A DNA stretch of 64,000 nucleotides. Origin: Paracoccus sulfuroxidans. GTDB taxonomy: Bacteria; Pseudomonadota; Alphaproteobacteria; Rhodobacterales; Rhodobacteraceae. The DNA lies in NCBI RefSeq assembly GCF_007830335.1, contig NZ_VLKU01000011.1, positions 1 through 64,000 of the forward strand, given 5' to 3'. Position numbers and translations under genes: made by a program. This document shows, piece after piece, positions 1 through 7,890 of the stretch (position 1 is its first letter; every line of letters starts with the position of its first letter). The notes under the pieces are model-generated. The model did not search any database and was not told where the DNA came from. It saw nothing but the letters and a program-made list of their open reading frames with translations.

Positions 1-1
1 G

Positions 2-169
2 AGCACGCATTCGCTCTATGCCTGGAGGCGCAAGTTCGCGAAGGCGGTGTCGGGTGACACGGAGAAGGATGCCGAGATCCGGCGGCTGAAGCGGGAGCTG
101 GCGCGGGTCTCCGAGGAGCGCGACATCCTAAAAAAGGCCACCGCGTATTTCGCCAGGGATGCAAAGTGA
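2..169 (+). CDS. IS3-family transposase OrfA, C-terminal part
   Basis: The open frame beginning at base 2 encodes the C-terminal 55 residues of OrfA and stops at a TGA at 167-169. It reads as a basic, coiled-coil-like segment (RRLKRELARVSEERDILKKA) typical of the leucine-zipper part that follows the helix-turn-helix in IS3 OrfA; the HTH itself is outside the window. OrfA binds the inverted repeats and, by frameshifting into orfB, supplies the DNA-binding half of the active transposase. It overlaps orfB by four bases (GTGA at 166-169). Confidence 0.85.
   Translation, partial: STHSLYAWRRKFAKAVSGDTEKDAEIRRLKRELARVSEERDILKKATAYFARDAK
130..136 (+). promoter_or_regulatory. Probable programmed -1 frameshift site (A_AAA_AAG)
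   Basis: In the orfA reading frame the codons are CTA AAA AAG, giving the heptamer A AAA AAG, which is the classical -1 slippery sequence of IS3 elements. A one-base backward slip moves the ribosome into the orfB frame, which is open at this point. The fused OrfAB protein is the active transposase in this family. I did not fold a downstream stimulatory structure. Confidence 0.75.
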
Positions 170-1041
170 GATACGCGTTCGTGGCCGAGCATCGAGGTCA
201 GTTTTCGGTGCGGACGATGTGTCGCTGCCTGCGCATCCAGCCGAGCGGGTTTTATGCGTGGCTGAAGGCACCGCTGTGCGCACGGGCGCAGGAGGACAGG
301 CGCCAGATCGAGCTGCTGCAGAAGGCCTGGGCGGAGAGCGGCAAGGTCTACGGATACCGCAAGCTGCATGACGATCTGGTTGAACAGGGCGAAAGCATCT
401 GTCCGAACCGCGTTTCTCGACTGGCGCAGCTTGCAGGGATCAAGGCGCAGATCGGCTACAGGCGCCGCCCCGGCAGCTATGGCGGCAAGCCGTCGGTCGT
501 GGTCGACAATACCCTCGACCGGCAGTTCGACGTCGAGGCCTCGGACAAGGTCTGGGTGACCGACATCACCTACATCCGGACGCAAGAGGGGTTCGCCTAC
601 CTCGCGGTGGTCATCGACCTCTATTCCCGGCGCGTGGTCGGCTGGTCGATGCAAAGCAGGCAGACAACGGATGTCGTTCTGCAGGCCCTGCTCATGGCCG
701 TCTGGCGGCGCAAGCCGAAGGGAAAGGTGCTGGTCCACTCCGATCAGGGCAGCCAGTTCACCAGCATGGATTGGGCTGCTTTTCTGCGCGCCTACAATCT
801 TGAGCACTCCATGAGCCGCCGCGGCAATTGCCACGACAATGCCGTCGCCGAGAGCTTCTTCAACCTGCTCAAGCGCGAACGGATCAGACGTAGGACCTAC
901 CGGACCCGCGAAGAAGCAAGGCAGGACGTGTTCGATTACATCGAGATGTTCTACAACCCGAAGCGCAAGCATGCGAGGAACGGGATGCTGTCGCCTGCCG
1001 AGTTCGAGCGGCAGCAGATGATGAGACGCGAAGGCGTCTAA
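166..1041 (+). CDS. IS3-family transposase OrfB (rve integrase core)
   Basis: A protein of 291 residues, close to the usual length for IS3 OrfB. The N-terminal part carries the HTH_21-like region (KVYGYRKLHDDL). The catalytic core follows with the DDE triad: first Asp in WVTDITYI, second in VHSDQGSQFTS and the Glu in NAVAESFFNLLKRE, with spacing as in retroviral-type integrases. The C-terminus has the usual Y(N)PKRKHARNGMLSPAEFE ending. The nominal GTG start at 166 overlaps the orfA stop, but expression is most likely as an OrfAB frameshift product. The frame is uninterrupted, so the catalytic half could be functional. Confidence 0.92.
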   Translation: MRYAFVAEHRGQFSVRTMCRCLRIQPSGFYAWLKAPLCARAQEDRRQIELLQKAWAESGKVYGYRKLHDDLVEQGESICPNRVSRLAQLAGIKAQIGYRRRPGSYGGKPSVVVDNTLDRQFDVEASDKVWVTDITYIRTQEGFAYLAVVIDLYSRRVVGWSMQSRQTTDVVLQALLMAVWRRKPKGKVLVHSDQGSQFTSMDWAAFLRAYNLEHSMSRRGNCHDNAVAESFFNLLKRERIRRRTYRTREEARQDVFDYIEMFYNPKRKHARNGMLSPAEFERQQMMRREGV

Positions 1042-1059
1042 GAAACTCGGGGCTATTCA

Positions 1060-1210
1060 GAAGTCTTCTGCAGCCTCCGTGAGGCACAGATCCTGATCGA
1101 GCAATGGCGGAAGCACTACAATACGAAACGACCGCACAGCGGCATTGGGCTATCGCCCACCAGCCTCGGAAACCATTGTCTCGATGGACCAGAGGCCGAT
1201 GATGCACTAA
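1060..1210 (+). pseudogene. Remnant of a second IS3-family OrfB (C-terminal end only)
   Basis: Bases 1060-1146 read EVFCSLREAQILIEQWRKHY followed by NTKRPHSGIG, the conserved C-terminal end of another IS3 OrfB. After GGCATTGGG the sense continues only in a different frame (YRPPASETIVSMDQRPMMH, stop at 1208-1210), so one extra base near 1147-1149 has broken it. Everything upstream of this end is missing. The bases after the stop resemble an IS3 terminal inverted repeat ending near 1243. The fragment is too short and broken to be active. Confidence 0.8.
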
Positions 1211-1635
1211 CTTTTAAAACGAACCACTCAGCTTGGGCTGAACAGCTCGCGCTAGATCATGTACGGCGTGTCGATCTGTTCTTCCGTCGCCGGATCGAAG
1301 AAGGAGGGTGTGACTTCAGCAGGTGCCCGGACTTGAGCTGCCGCGCAAAGGCTGTTTCGGGGGCTGACGGATTTACGAAAAGATATTCTGCCCGGATCTG
1401 AAATCTGGTTCCGCAATCTTTGTCATGCGCGGGATAGACTGGGATAATTGTGCGATGGTCGTCGTCTCGCCCGTCCAGTTCATGCGGTTGGTGCTGCCGC
1501 TCGAGCCTATACCGGGCTTGCGCGGTTCTTTGGCGGCTTCATGCTATCGTATGGCTCGGCTCCAAGCGAGGGCCTTCAGGTGGCAGAACGGCGGCACCGG
1601 GCTAGTGAACCGCCTCGTGACCCGAAATCGGATCG
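1211..1635. other. Intergenic stretch with a possible gene stump
   Basis: No convincing gene here. The minus strand from about 1365 down to a TAG at 1252-1254 reads RAPAEVTPSFFDPATEEQID then TPYMI, which looks like the last residues of a protein cut off next to the presumed IS end near 1243; I do not recognise the family. Small plus-strand frames at 1425-1726 overlap the 3' end of the EPSP synthase gene and look like chance openings. Confidence 0.4.
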
Positions 1636-2967
1636 CTACTCCGTTGGCACACGGGTGACGACCGCTCCGACGTCCCGGACGAGATCGAAGAACCGGGGGC
1701 AGGTTTTACCGACGCAGTTGGGGTGATCAAGGCTCACGCCGCTGCCAGCAAGGCCCAGCACGGTCAGCGCCATGGCCATGCGATGGTCGTCGCGGGTTTC
1801 CAGATCAGCGAAGCGCGGCTGGCCCGGCTGGATGGCCCATCCGTCGGGCCTTTCCGTGACCTCGATACCGGTGCGGCGCAGAGCGACGGTCATCGCGTCG
1901 ACGCGATCGCACTCATGGTTGCGGATATGCTCCACCCCGGTAATCAAGATCGGGCCATCGGCAAAGGGCGACAAGGCCGCTACGGTCAGAGCTATGTCCG
2001 AACAATCGTTCAGATCGAAATGCTGGTTGCCCCTGAGCTTCGGCAGGTCCCCCGGCCGCGAGATCCTGACCTCTTTCGCGCCCAACCAATCGACCTTGCA
2101 TCCGAGTTTTTGAAGTATCTCGATGAACCTGATGTCTGGCTGAAGGCTGTTACGGGACAGGTTCGGGATCGTGATCGAGCCGCCCAAGGCCGCAGGCAGG
2201 GCGGAGAAATAGGATGCTGTCGAGGCGTCGGCCTCCACCGATATGTCGCGAGCCACGTATCCGGTCGGCTCCACTACGATCCGTGACAGGTCTGGCGCGG
2301 CTTCGACGTTTGCACCCGCGGCGCGCATGCAGTCGATCGTGATATCCACGTACTGACGTTGCACGATGTGGCCGTCCGTCACAAAACTGAGCGGTCTATC
2401 CGCCTGAGGTGCAGCCAGCAGAAGGCCGCTCAGATACTGGCTGGAAATGCTGCCGGAAACGTTGGTCTCAGCAGCGGCCAAGCAGCCCCCTTGCACCGCC
2501 ACAGGCAGGTAGCCGGGGCGGCCGAGCGACCTTATACTGTCCGGGGCAAGTCTGGCCAGCGCGTCGAAAACCCCTTTCATAGGACGGCTCTTCATCTGTT
2601 CGCTGGCCGTCAGCGTCCAGCTTCCAGCAGCGCCAAGGGACAGGATACAGGGCAGGAAACGGGCAATTGTCCCGGCTGATCGAACGTCGATTTCGGCTTG
2701 GCTGACTGGTCTTTCGCGTCCGATCCCCCGGATCGTGACGCACTCATCGGCTTCCTCCACCGCGCATCCAAGGACGCGGGCTGCCTCGATCCCCGCTCTG
2801 GTATCGTCGCTTTGCAGCGGGTTGCGGATCGTGGAAACCCCTTCGCTGCAAAGGGCGATCATGATTGCCCTGTTAGTGATGCTCTTGCTCGTAGGGACCA
2901 AGACTCTTCCATCCAGATTGCCAGAGAACTTCTGGACGATCACTCTGTCGCCGGAACCTGCTTGCAT
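1636..2967 (-). CDS. aroA: 3-phosphoshikimate 1-carboxyvinyltransferase (EPSP synthase)
   Basis: A 443-residue EPSP synthase, which transfers enolpyruvate from PEP to the 5-hydroxyl of shikimate 3-phosphate in the cytoplasm. Recognisable family motifs: VPTSKSITNRA near the N-terminus (Lys, Ser and Arg that bind the substrates), RSAGTIARFLP (the glycine loop linked to PEP/glyphosate binding), KSRPM, the HIRNHECDRVDAM segment with its Glu and Arg, and DDHRMAMA near the C-terminus. The loop and final motif (GKTCPRFF) diverge from textbook enzymes. It is read away from the aminosugar/aminoshikimate operon, about 240 bases from it. Core chorismate synthesis normally uses an aroA elsewhere, so this may be a second copy, either boosting supply or acting on an amino analogue. 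The family is certain; the dedicated role is inference. Confidence 0.9.
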   Translation of the reverse strand: MQAGSGDRVIVQKFSGNLDGRVLVPTSKSITNRAIMIALCSEGVSTIRNPLQSDDTRAGIEAARVLGCAVEEADECVTIRGIGRERPVSQAEIDVRSAGTIARFLPCILSLGAAGSWTLTASEQMKSRPMKGVFDALARLAPDSIRSLGRPGYLPVAVQGGCLAAAETNVSGSISSQYLSGLLLAAPQADRPLSFVTDGHIVQRQYVDITIDCMRAAGANVEAAPDLSRIVVEPTGYVARDISVEADASTASYFSALPAALGGSITIPNLSRNSLQPDIRFIEILQKLGCKVDWLGAKEVRISRPGDLPKLRGNQHFDLNDCSDIALTVAALSPFADGPILITGVEHIRNHECDRVDAMTVALRRTGIEVTERPDGWAIQPGQPRFADLETRDDHRMAMALTVLGLAGSGVSLDHPNCVGKTCPRFFDLVRDVGAVVTRVPTE

Positions 2968-3205
2968 GCCTGAGATCTTGTCTTCTGTTAAGGAAAAATC
3001 AGCCTGAACTACTTCTCTACCAAGGGGAGGACAAGCTGCTTCGGTTACCCGATGAGGCTGCCTTCGGGGTCAACACTGTCGTTTTCACCCTTGGGCGGCG
3101 CAATAGCCAACAAGTCTTCATGCTTGCAAAGAGGCAGTCGATGATGCATACATATAGTACATAAGCGCCGTCAACAATTGTTTTTTGGTTAGTGGTGGGA
3201 CGCGT
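2968..3205. promoter_or_regulatory. Divergent promoter region between aroA and the biosynthetic operon
   Basis: This 238-base gap separates divergent starts and is AT-richer than its flanks, so it must hold promoters for both directions. On the plus strand TTGCAA near 3123 and an AT-rich CATACATATAGTACATA stretch near 3147-3163 could serve as promoter elements, but the spacing is not ideal. The sequence GTGGTGGGA at 3192-3200 is a good ribosome binding site for the ATG at 3206. No regulator gene is adjacent. Confidence 0.45.
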
Positions 3206-4624
3206 ATGAGGCATGACGTAATTGTTGTGGGGGGCGGCGTAATTGCGCGCTGCGTGGCCCTTGAACTCTCTTCTCGTGGCCTGTCAGTTGCGACCGTCAG
3301 CAAGAGCAGCACGTTGGACAGAACAGCAAGTGTTGCTGCCGGCGCGATGCTAGGTGCTTTTGCCGAATTCGTTCAGTCGAAATGGCTGTTCGCGGATCAG
3401 GAAGAAGCCAGGCTCCGAATTTCTGCCGGACGCATGTGGGAAGAGTGGTTCCGTACCCATATATCGGGGTCTCAGGCTGATACCGCGATTCGCCGGGGAA
3501 CCTTCATCGTCGCGAACAACACTGGCTCGCATGATGACGAGAACATCCACTTCATCAAGGCGCAGGCGGACGCTTGGGCTGAGAAGAATCAATGGGTCGA
3601 TCCGCGGGATGTTCCCGGGCTAGAACCGCACAAACTGGCGCGCCCGCAGCGGGTGCTTTCGCTGCCGACTGAGGGCTACATCGAAAGCCGTGTGCTTATG
3701 CAAGCGCTCTGTGCGGCGATCGGGGCCGATCCGGCGATTACGGAAATCGATGAAGATGTGACCGCGATCGACGCCGCGTCGAGGGGTGGCACCGTTCGCA
3801 CCCTCGCGGGGCAGGCCCTTCATGGTCAGATCATTGTGGTGGCCGCCGGCGCGAACACCCTGCGTCTGCTTCCGTGGCTCGACCTGCGGGTCAAGGGCCG
3901 GCCGTTGACGATGCTGGGCGGGCGCGGGACTAGCATGGTCGTGGACTCGACGATTCCCTTCCCAGGCGTTCTTCGCACCCCCAATCGGGATTTCGCCTGC
4001 GGCAGCCACGTGGTGCCCCTGAGTGACGGCCGGATCTACATCGGCGCAACTAACAGGCTGGAGAAAAATGATTTTTCAGATCCGAAGCCATCGGTCGGGG
4101 AACTTCATGCCTTGTGTCACTCACTGGCCAATGAAATCAGTCACCAGCTTCGGTTGGCCCCTGTCCTGGAAATGCGGGCGGGATACCGCCCGATTTCCTC
4201 CGACGGATATCCGCTGTTCGGGCACACCGGGCACGATGGCATTCTGATCGCGTCCGGAACCTATCGGAACGGCATCCTGATGGCTCCTGCGATTGCGCGC
4301 TCGGTCGCCGACGACATCCTCTCGGGCGGGCAGCGCGACGGCGGAGTGTTCTCTCCGCTGAACCGGGATCGTCTGCATAATGACAGGAATCCCGACCACG
4401 AACTGCTGGGCAGCGTCGGGCAGATGGTGTCATTCTTGCAGGAACCCGACGGGAAGCTGCCGTTCAATCGCGCATGCGAACTTGAAAGCCTGATCCGCGG
4501 GCTGCTTGGGAATGCCCTGTGCGGTGGCGAGTTCTCACAGGTGCAAGATGTCGTCCGCGGCATGCTCGACAGATACCCTATTCAGGAGGCCCTTCCGCTA
4601 ATTCTCTATGAAATGAGCCAATAG
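3206..4624 (+). CDS. FAD-dependent amino-acid-oxidase-type (DAO/ThiO-like) oxidoreductase
   Basis: A 472-residue flavoprotein of the DAO superfamily (glycine oxidase, D-amino acid oxidase), which oxidises C-N bonds of amines or amino acids. The N-terminal Rossmann motif is HDVIVVGGGVIA, in which the last glycine of GxGxxG is Ala. The C-terminal FAD-binding segment is visible in RAGYRPISSDGYPLFG and YRNGILMAPA. After about residue 375 there is a roughly 100-residue C-terminal extension that I do not recognise, rich in charged residues. I chose the ATG at 3206 because GTGGTGGGA precedes it; a TTG seven codons upstream lacks a binding site. It is the first gene of the operon. Substrate unknown; oxidation of an amino-cyclitol or amino acid building block is a guess. 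Confidence 0.8.
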   Translation: MRHDVIVVGGGVIARCVALELSSRGLSVATVSKSSTLDRTASVAAGAMLGAFAEFVQSKWLFADQEEARLRISAGRMWEEWFRTHISGSQADTAIRRGTFIVANNTGSHDDENIHFIKAQADAWAEKNQWVDPRDVPGLEPHKLARPQRVLSLPTEGYIESRVLMQALCAAIGADPAITEIDEDVTAIDAASRGGTVRTLAGQALHGQIIVVAAGANTLRLLPWLDLRVKGRPLTMLGGRGTSMVVDSTIPFPGVLRTPNRDFACGSHVVPLSDGRIYIGATNRLEKNDFSDPKPSVGELHALCHSLANEISHQLRLAPVLEMRAGYRPISSDGYPLFGHTGHDGILIASGTYRNGILMAPAIARSVADDILSGGQRDGGVFSPLNRDRLHNDRNPDHELLGSVGQMVSFLQEPDGKLPFNRACELESLIRGLLGNALCGGEFSQVQDVVRGMLDRYPIQEALPLILYEMSQ

Positions 4625-4642
4625 CAGCGCGAGATCGGTTTC

Positions 4643-5323
4643 ATGTCTAAAGCCCCCAACGACAGCGCATTGCCGCAATTGGTCATCTTTGATCTGGACG
4701 GCACAATACTGGACAGTTCTCAGGCTATGCGGGATTCATTCGAACGTGCTTTTCGAAAAGTCGTACCGAATGCACAGACAATTCCATTTCACGAAGTGCA
4801 GGCCCGACAAGGGATAGCATTCAGAGAGATAGTTTCCGAAATGAGTTGGCCTCCAATTCTGGCGGAGGCCTTCACGGAAGAAAATATAAAGAACATCTCG
4901 GCCAATCAGCTTTATCCGGGCGTGAAAGAGGCTCTTGAGGGACTATCCCGAAACGGTATCCTTCTAGGTCTTTGCACCGGCAAAGATCGAGCCCGAACCC
5001 TGCTTCTGTTACGGGAACTCGGTCTCAGTGGACTATTCCACGCTATTGTCTGCGGAGATGACCCCTGTCCGGGCAAACCTGCCCCCGACGGCTTGCAAAA
5101 GATTATCTCGGAAACACATTCGGACACCGATTTCAGCCTCTTCGTGGGGGACTCACGGGTGGATTGGCTGGCCGCTGCAAATGCCGGGATGAGGTTCTTG
5201 GCTGTACGGTGGCCGGACCAGGTGACGACTTCAATTGCCAGCGAGCTCTGCCCACGGATCGACGGCTCAGACTTAGTTCGGCGTTTGCGCTCCGGAGATT
5301 TCTCGTGCCTGATATCCTGCTGA
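4643..5323 (+). CDS. HAD-superfamily phosphatase (RifM-like)
   Basis: A 226-residue haloacid dehalogenase-type phosphatase of the phosphoglycolate phosphatase kind. Motif I is VIFDLDGTILDSS (nucleophile and acid/base Asp), motif II the Thr in LCTGKDRA, motif III the Lys in CPGKPAPDGL and motif IV GDSRVDWLAAANAG. Its C-terminal end overlaps the dehydroquinase gene by 19 bases. In the rifamycin AHBA pathway the corresponding HAD enzyme (RifM) acts between UDP-kanosamine and kanosamine; with RifK-, RifL- and RifN-like genes in the same operon that role is the best guess. HAD specificity cannot be read from sequence alone. Confidence 0.82.
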   Translation: MSKAPNDSALPQLVIFDLDGTILDSSQAMRDSFERAFRKVVPNAQTIPFHEVQARQGIAFREIVSEMSWPPILAEAFTEENIKNISANQLYPGVKEALEGLSRNGILLGLCTGKDRARTLLLLRELGLSGLFHAIVCGDDPCPGKPAPDGLQKIISETHSDTDFSLFVGDSRVDWLAAANAGMRFLAVRWPDQVTTSIASELCPRIDGSDLVRRLRSGDFSCLISC

Positions 5324-5757
5324 TCAATGGCCCGAACCTAGGTCGTCTAGGTCAACGCAAGCCCGAAATCTACGGATCGGTCACGCTGGCAGAAATCGAG
5401 CGGTGCGTGCAGTCGTCGGCTGCCGGTGTCGGCCTGTCTGTAGACTGTTTCCAAAGCGACGTGGAAGGTGAAATTATCAGGTACCTGAACGGTCGGCGGG
5501 ATGCTCAGGGACTGATTCTGAACCCCGGGGCGCTGATGATGAGCGGCTGGTGTCTGCGTGATTGTCTCGAGGATTGCGCGGCCATCAAGATCGAAGTCCA
5601 TATATCGAACATCTTTGCCCGCGAACAGTTTAGAACCCAATCCGTTCTTGCTGGCGTTATGAACGGCATGATCGCGGGGCTCGGGGCACGATCCTATCAG
5701 CTGGCGCTTACAGCGATCCGGGACATGCTGCCCGAAGGCAGAGGATTGGCCGGATGA
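5305..5757 (+). CDS. Type II 3-dehydroquinate dehydratase family protein (RifJ/aminoDHQ dehydratase-like)
   Basis: A 150-residue protein of the type II dehydroquinase family, which removes water from 3-dehydroquinate through an enolate intermediate. The GTG at 5305 is chosen because it starts the protein at PDILLINGPN and has GGAG seven bases upstream. Kept residues: Arg18 and the catalytic Tyr23 (QRKPEIYG), Asn73, Glu97 and His99 (IEVHISN), Arg106 and Arg110. Changed residues: the usual NLN is NLG, the QSN motif is QSD (Asp52) and the THTS motif is MMSG, so the substrate-contacting His is Met79. These changes fit an enzyme for a modified substrate such as aminoDHQ, as RifJ does, but they could also mean altered activity. 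Confidence 0.85.
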   Translation: MPDILLINGPNLGRLGQRKPEIYGSVTLAEIERCVQSSAAGVGLSVDCFQSDVEGEIIRYLNGRRDAQGLILNPGALMMSGWCLRDCLEDCAAIKIEVHISNIFAREQFRTQSVLAGVMNGMIAGLGARSYQLALTAIRDMLPEGRGLAG

Positions 5758-6584
5758 TGTCGGTAGGCACAGAGTTTCTGGCCTTGGATCTGGGCGCAAC
5801 AAAACTGGCGTATTGCAAGTCGGTGACCGCAATGTTGCCAAACGTTGACAGGATTGAACTGCCCCGATGCGGCCGTGCGGATGAAGAATTCGCCGCGCTT
5901 TCCGGCAGGCTGGAATCCTTGCCCCCGGTCAGCGGCGTGCCGGTGATTTGCGTCGCGCCGAGCCTAAACGCGGCTGGGCAGGTTCTGTCCTGGCCCAACC
6001 GCCCTTACTGGAAAGGCTTTCCGCTGATCGCGAGCTTGGAGAAGCTGCTGGGCACAAAGGTCCGCTGGCTTGGTGACGGCGAAGCGGCGGCGCTGGCGAA
6101 TGCGGGCGATCAACGTGGGCTGAGCTACGTGTCCTTGCAGTTCGGAACCGGGGTTGGCGGCGCGATAGTCTGCAATGGCCAGGTGCTACGGCTCGGGCCG
6201 ATCAATTGTGAACTTGGGCATATCATTGTCGATGGCGGCGGACCTATTTGCACATGCGGCGCGCGCGGCTGCCTGCAGGCCGTCTGGCAAGGCTATTGTC
6301 GCGGCGAGATCTCGCTCGAAAGACTGCTGGACCTGCTGGCGGTGATGATCGCGAATCTGGCGCGGATCTTCCCCGGCAGCCAGATCACGCTGGGCGGCCG
6401 CATTTTCGACGTGGACGGCAAGGACGTGGACGGCAAGCTGGTTCAGTACCTCGCACGCGGGGTTAGAGCCTCCTGCCCGCAGGAAGAGTGGCTGCCAACC
6501 ATCCGGACATCCGTGTTCGGACCGAACGCCCCGATTGCGGGCGCACTCCGCGAGGCGGTGCGGCTGGGAAACGAACATGTTTGA
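5754..6584 (+). CDS. ROK-family sugar kinase (RifN/kanosamine 6-kinase-like)
   Basis: A 276-residue ROK kinase. The phosphate-binding motif ALDLGATKLAY is at the N-terminus, followed by FGTGVGGAIVCNG and the ROK signature with the structural zinc site: the His in ELGHI and the cysteines in CTCGARGCLQ. ROK kinases phosphorylate hexoses and aminohexoses on O6 with ATP. In AHBA clusters the ROK member RifN makes kanosamine 6-phosphate, and this gene sits beside phosphatase, dehydroquinase, RifK-like and RifL-like genes, so kanosamine is the best candidate substrate. Its ATG overlaps the preceding stop (ATGA), indicating translational coupling. Confidence 0.85.
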   Translation: MMSVGTEFLALDLGATKLAYCKSVTAMLPNVDRIELPRCGRADEEFAALSGRLESLPPVSGVPVICVAPSLNAAGQVLSWPNRPYWKGFPLIASLEKLLGTKVRWLGDGEAAALANAGDQRGLSYVSLQFGTGVGGAIVCNGQVLRLGPINCELGHIIVDGGGPICTCGARGCLQAVWQGYCRGEISLERLLDLLAVMIANLARIFPGSQITLGGRIFDVDGKDVDGKLVQYLARGVRASCPQEEWLPTIRTSVFGPNAPIAGALREAVRLGNEHV

Positions 6585-7890
6585 CCCGATAGCAAGTCCG
6601 CTCCGCATCGCCTTCGAAGGTGTGGATGGCGTTGGCAAAAGCACGGTCATTCGGGCCGTCCGCGATCGGCTGTCACAGGGATCCGAGGTCCTCGTCGACA
6701 CGATGGCCCCTGTGATGCTCGATCTGCTCAAGCGATATGGCCAATCGGTTGCTGGGGACCCGCAGGCGTATTGGACCCGGGTATCGCGTCGGACCAAGAC
6801 GCAGTGCTTCCTGACCGAGGGAATAGCGCGGTCCAGGTATCTTCGCGACGACTACCGGCAGTTCGACGTCATCCTGTATGACCGCTGGTGGCAGACATTT
6901 CGCGTCTACAGCAAGGGCAACGACGAATTCGACCATCGCTGCCGCTTTCTAGCGCAGAACCTGCCGTCCGTCGATGTCCTGTTCTATCTGCACAACGATC
7001 CCGCAACATGCGCAGCGCGGCTGATCGCCGACGACGACTGGCTGGTCAGGGAAGTTGGCGTAGACAATATCGCCGGCTTTCTGGCTGTTCTGCATACCGA
7101 ATACCGACAGGTTCTCGATAACGATCGCTCGGTCATCGACATCGACACGCGCGGCCGATCGGTGGACGACATCGCGGATCAGATCGTGCAGAGCATCGCG
7201 ACACGGTTGAAGGTGCAAGGTGCATTGAGGGTACAGGCCAGCCAGGACCGGGTCACATTTCCGACGAAGTTTCAGCTGCCCGAAATGCCGATCTACGCGG
7301 TGGAAGGGATGGACGGCGCGGGCAAGACCACGGTCTGTTCCCTGTTGCGCTCCGAACAGTCGCCGTCGGTTGACCTGTGCCGTCTGAGCGAGGTCAGCCT
7401 CGCAATGTTCAAGCAGGCGGGTACGGCGGCTGGCAGACTGCCAGCCTCGGCCGCCATCCGCGAGCAGTTCGAAGATGAATTCCGCCACCAGACCTACATT
7501 ATCGACGGGCTTGTCCAGCTGTCCTGCTTGGCAGGCGGTCGGACGTTCGCGCGGGCGCTGTTCTTTGATCGATGGTTTCCGGCCTTCGCGCTGTACCAGG
7601 ACCGGATTCTGTCGGACAGGGGACTGTTTGACTTCCTGTTGTCGATGTTCCCGCAGCCTGAAACGCTGTTTTACATCGATCTCGATCCCGGAATTGCGAC
7701 AGCACGACTGCGCGAGCGCGGCGACTGGATGATCCAGTCATACGGTGAGACGGGGACACGCGATAGGCTTGCCCGGATGCGGGACATCTATTCGGTGAGG
7801 ATCGCCACTATGGGCAATGTCAGGGCGCTGGATGGCCAAGACTTGCCGGCCAATCTGGTGGACCAAATCACGCGGGGCATGGCGCCATGA
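6577..7890 (+). CDS. Tandem thymidylate-kinase-like P-loop protein
   Basis: A 437-residue protein made of two similar halves of about 215 residues, each resembling dTMP kinase. The first has the P-loop GVDGVGKST (residues 15-23) and LYDRWWQTFRVY; the second has GMDGAGKTT (about residue 244) and FFDRWFPAFALY. Both therefore keep the ATP loop and the DR(W/Y) motif that contacts the phosphate acceptor in thymidylate kinases. I took the ATG at 6577, where the folded region begins; it overlaps the ROK stop by 8 bases. A tandem fusion of this kind is not the normal Tmk (about 210 residues). It may phosphorylate a nucleotide or a pathway intermediate. Substrate unknown. Confidence 0.75.
   Translation: MFDPIASPLRIAFEGVDGVGKSTVIRAVRDRLSQGSEVLVDTMAPVMLDLLKRYGQSVAGDPQAYWTRVSRRTKTQCFLTEGIARSRYLRDDYRQFDVILYDRWWQTFRVYSKGNDEFDHRCRFLAQNLPSVDVLFYLHNDPATCAARLIADDDWLVREVGVDNIAGFLAVLHTEYRQVLDNDRSVIDIDTRGRSVDDIADQIVQSIATRLKVQGALRVQASQDRVTFPTKFQLPEMPIYAVEGMDGAGKTTVCSLLRSEQSPSVDLCRLSEVSLAMFKQAGTAAGRLPASAAIREQFEDEFRHQTYIIDGLVQLSCLAGGRTFARALFFDRWFPAFALYQDRILSDRGLFDFLLSMFPQPETLFYIDLDPGIATARLRERGDWMIQSYGETGTRDRLARMRDIYSVRIATMGNVRALDGQDLPANLVDQITRGMAP

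Larger units (their letters stand above)
1..1041 (+). mobile_element. IS3-family insertion sequence, left end outside the window
   Basis: The end of orfA and all of orfB are present in the usual IS3 order, with orfB one base back in phase and a slippery A-run in the overlap zone. The left inverted repeat and the orfA start lie before base 1. I could not place the right inverted repeat with confidence: orfB runs straight into a fragment of a second IS3 transposase after base 1041, so this end may have been rearranged by nested insertion. Assignment to IS3 rests on the DDE motifs and layout. The subgroup is not determined. Confidence 0.85.

Noticed and set aside
6535..6576. A 14-residue N-terminal extension of the tandem kinase
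   Set aside because: It lies inside the ROK coding region and the extension does not resemble the family; ATG 6577 is the better start.
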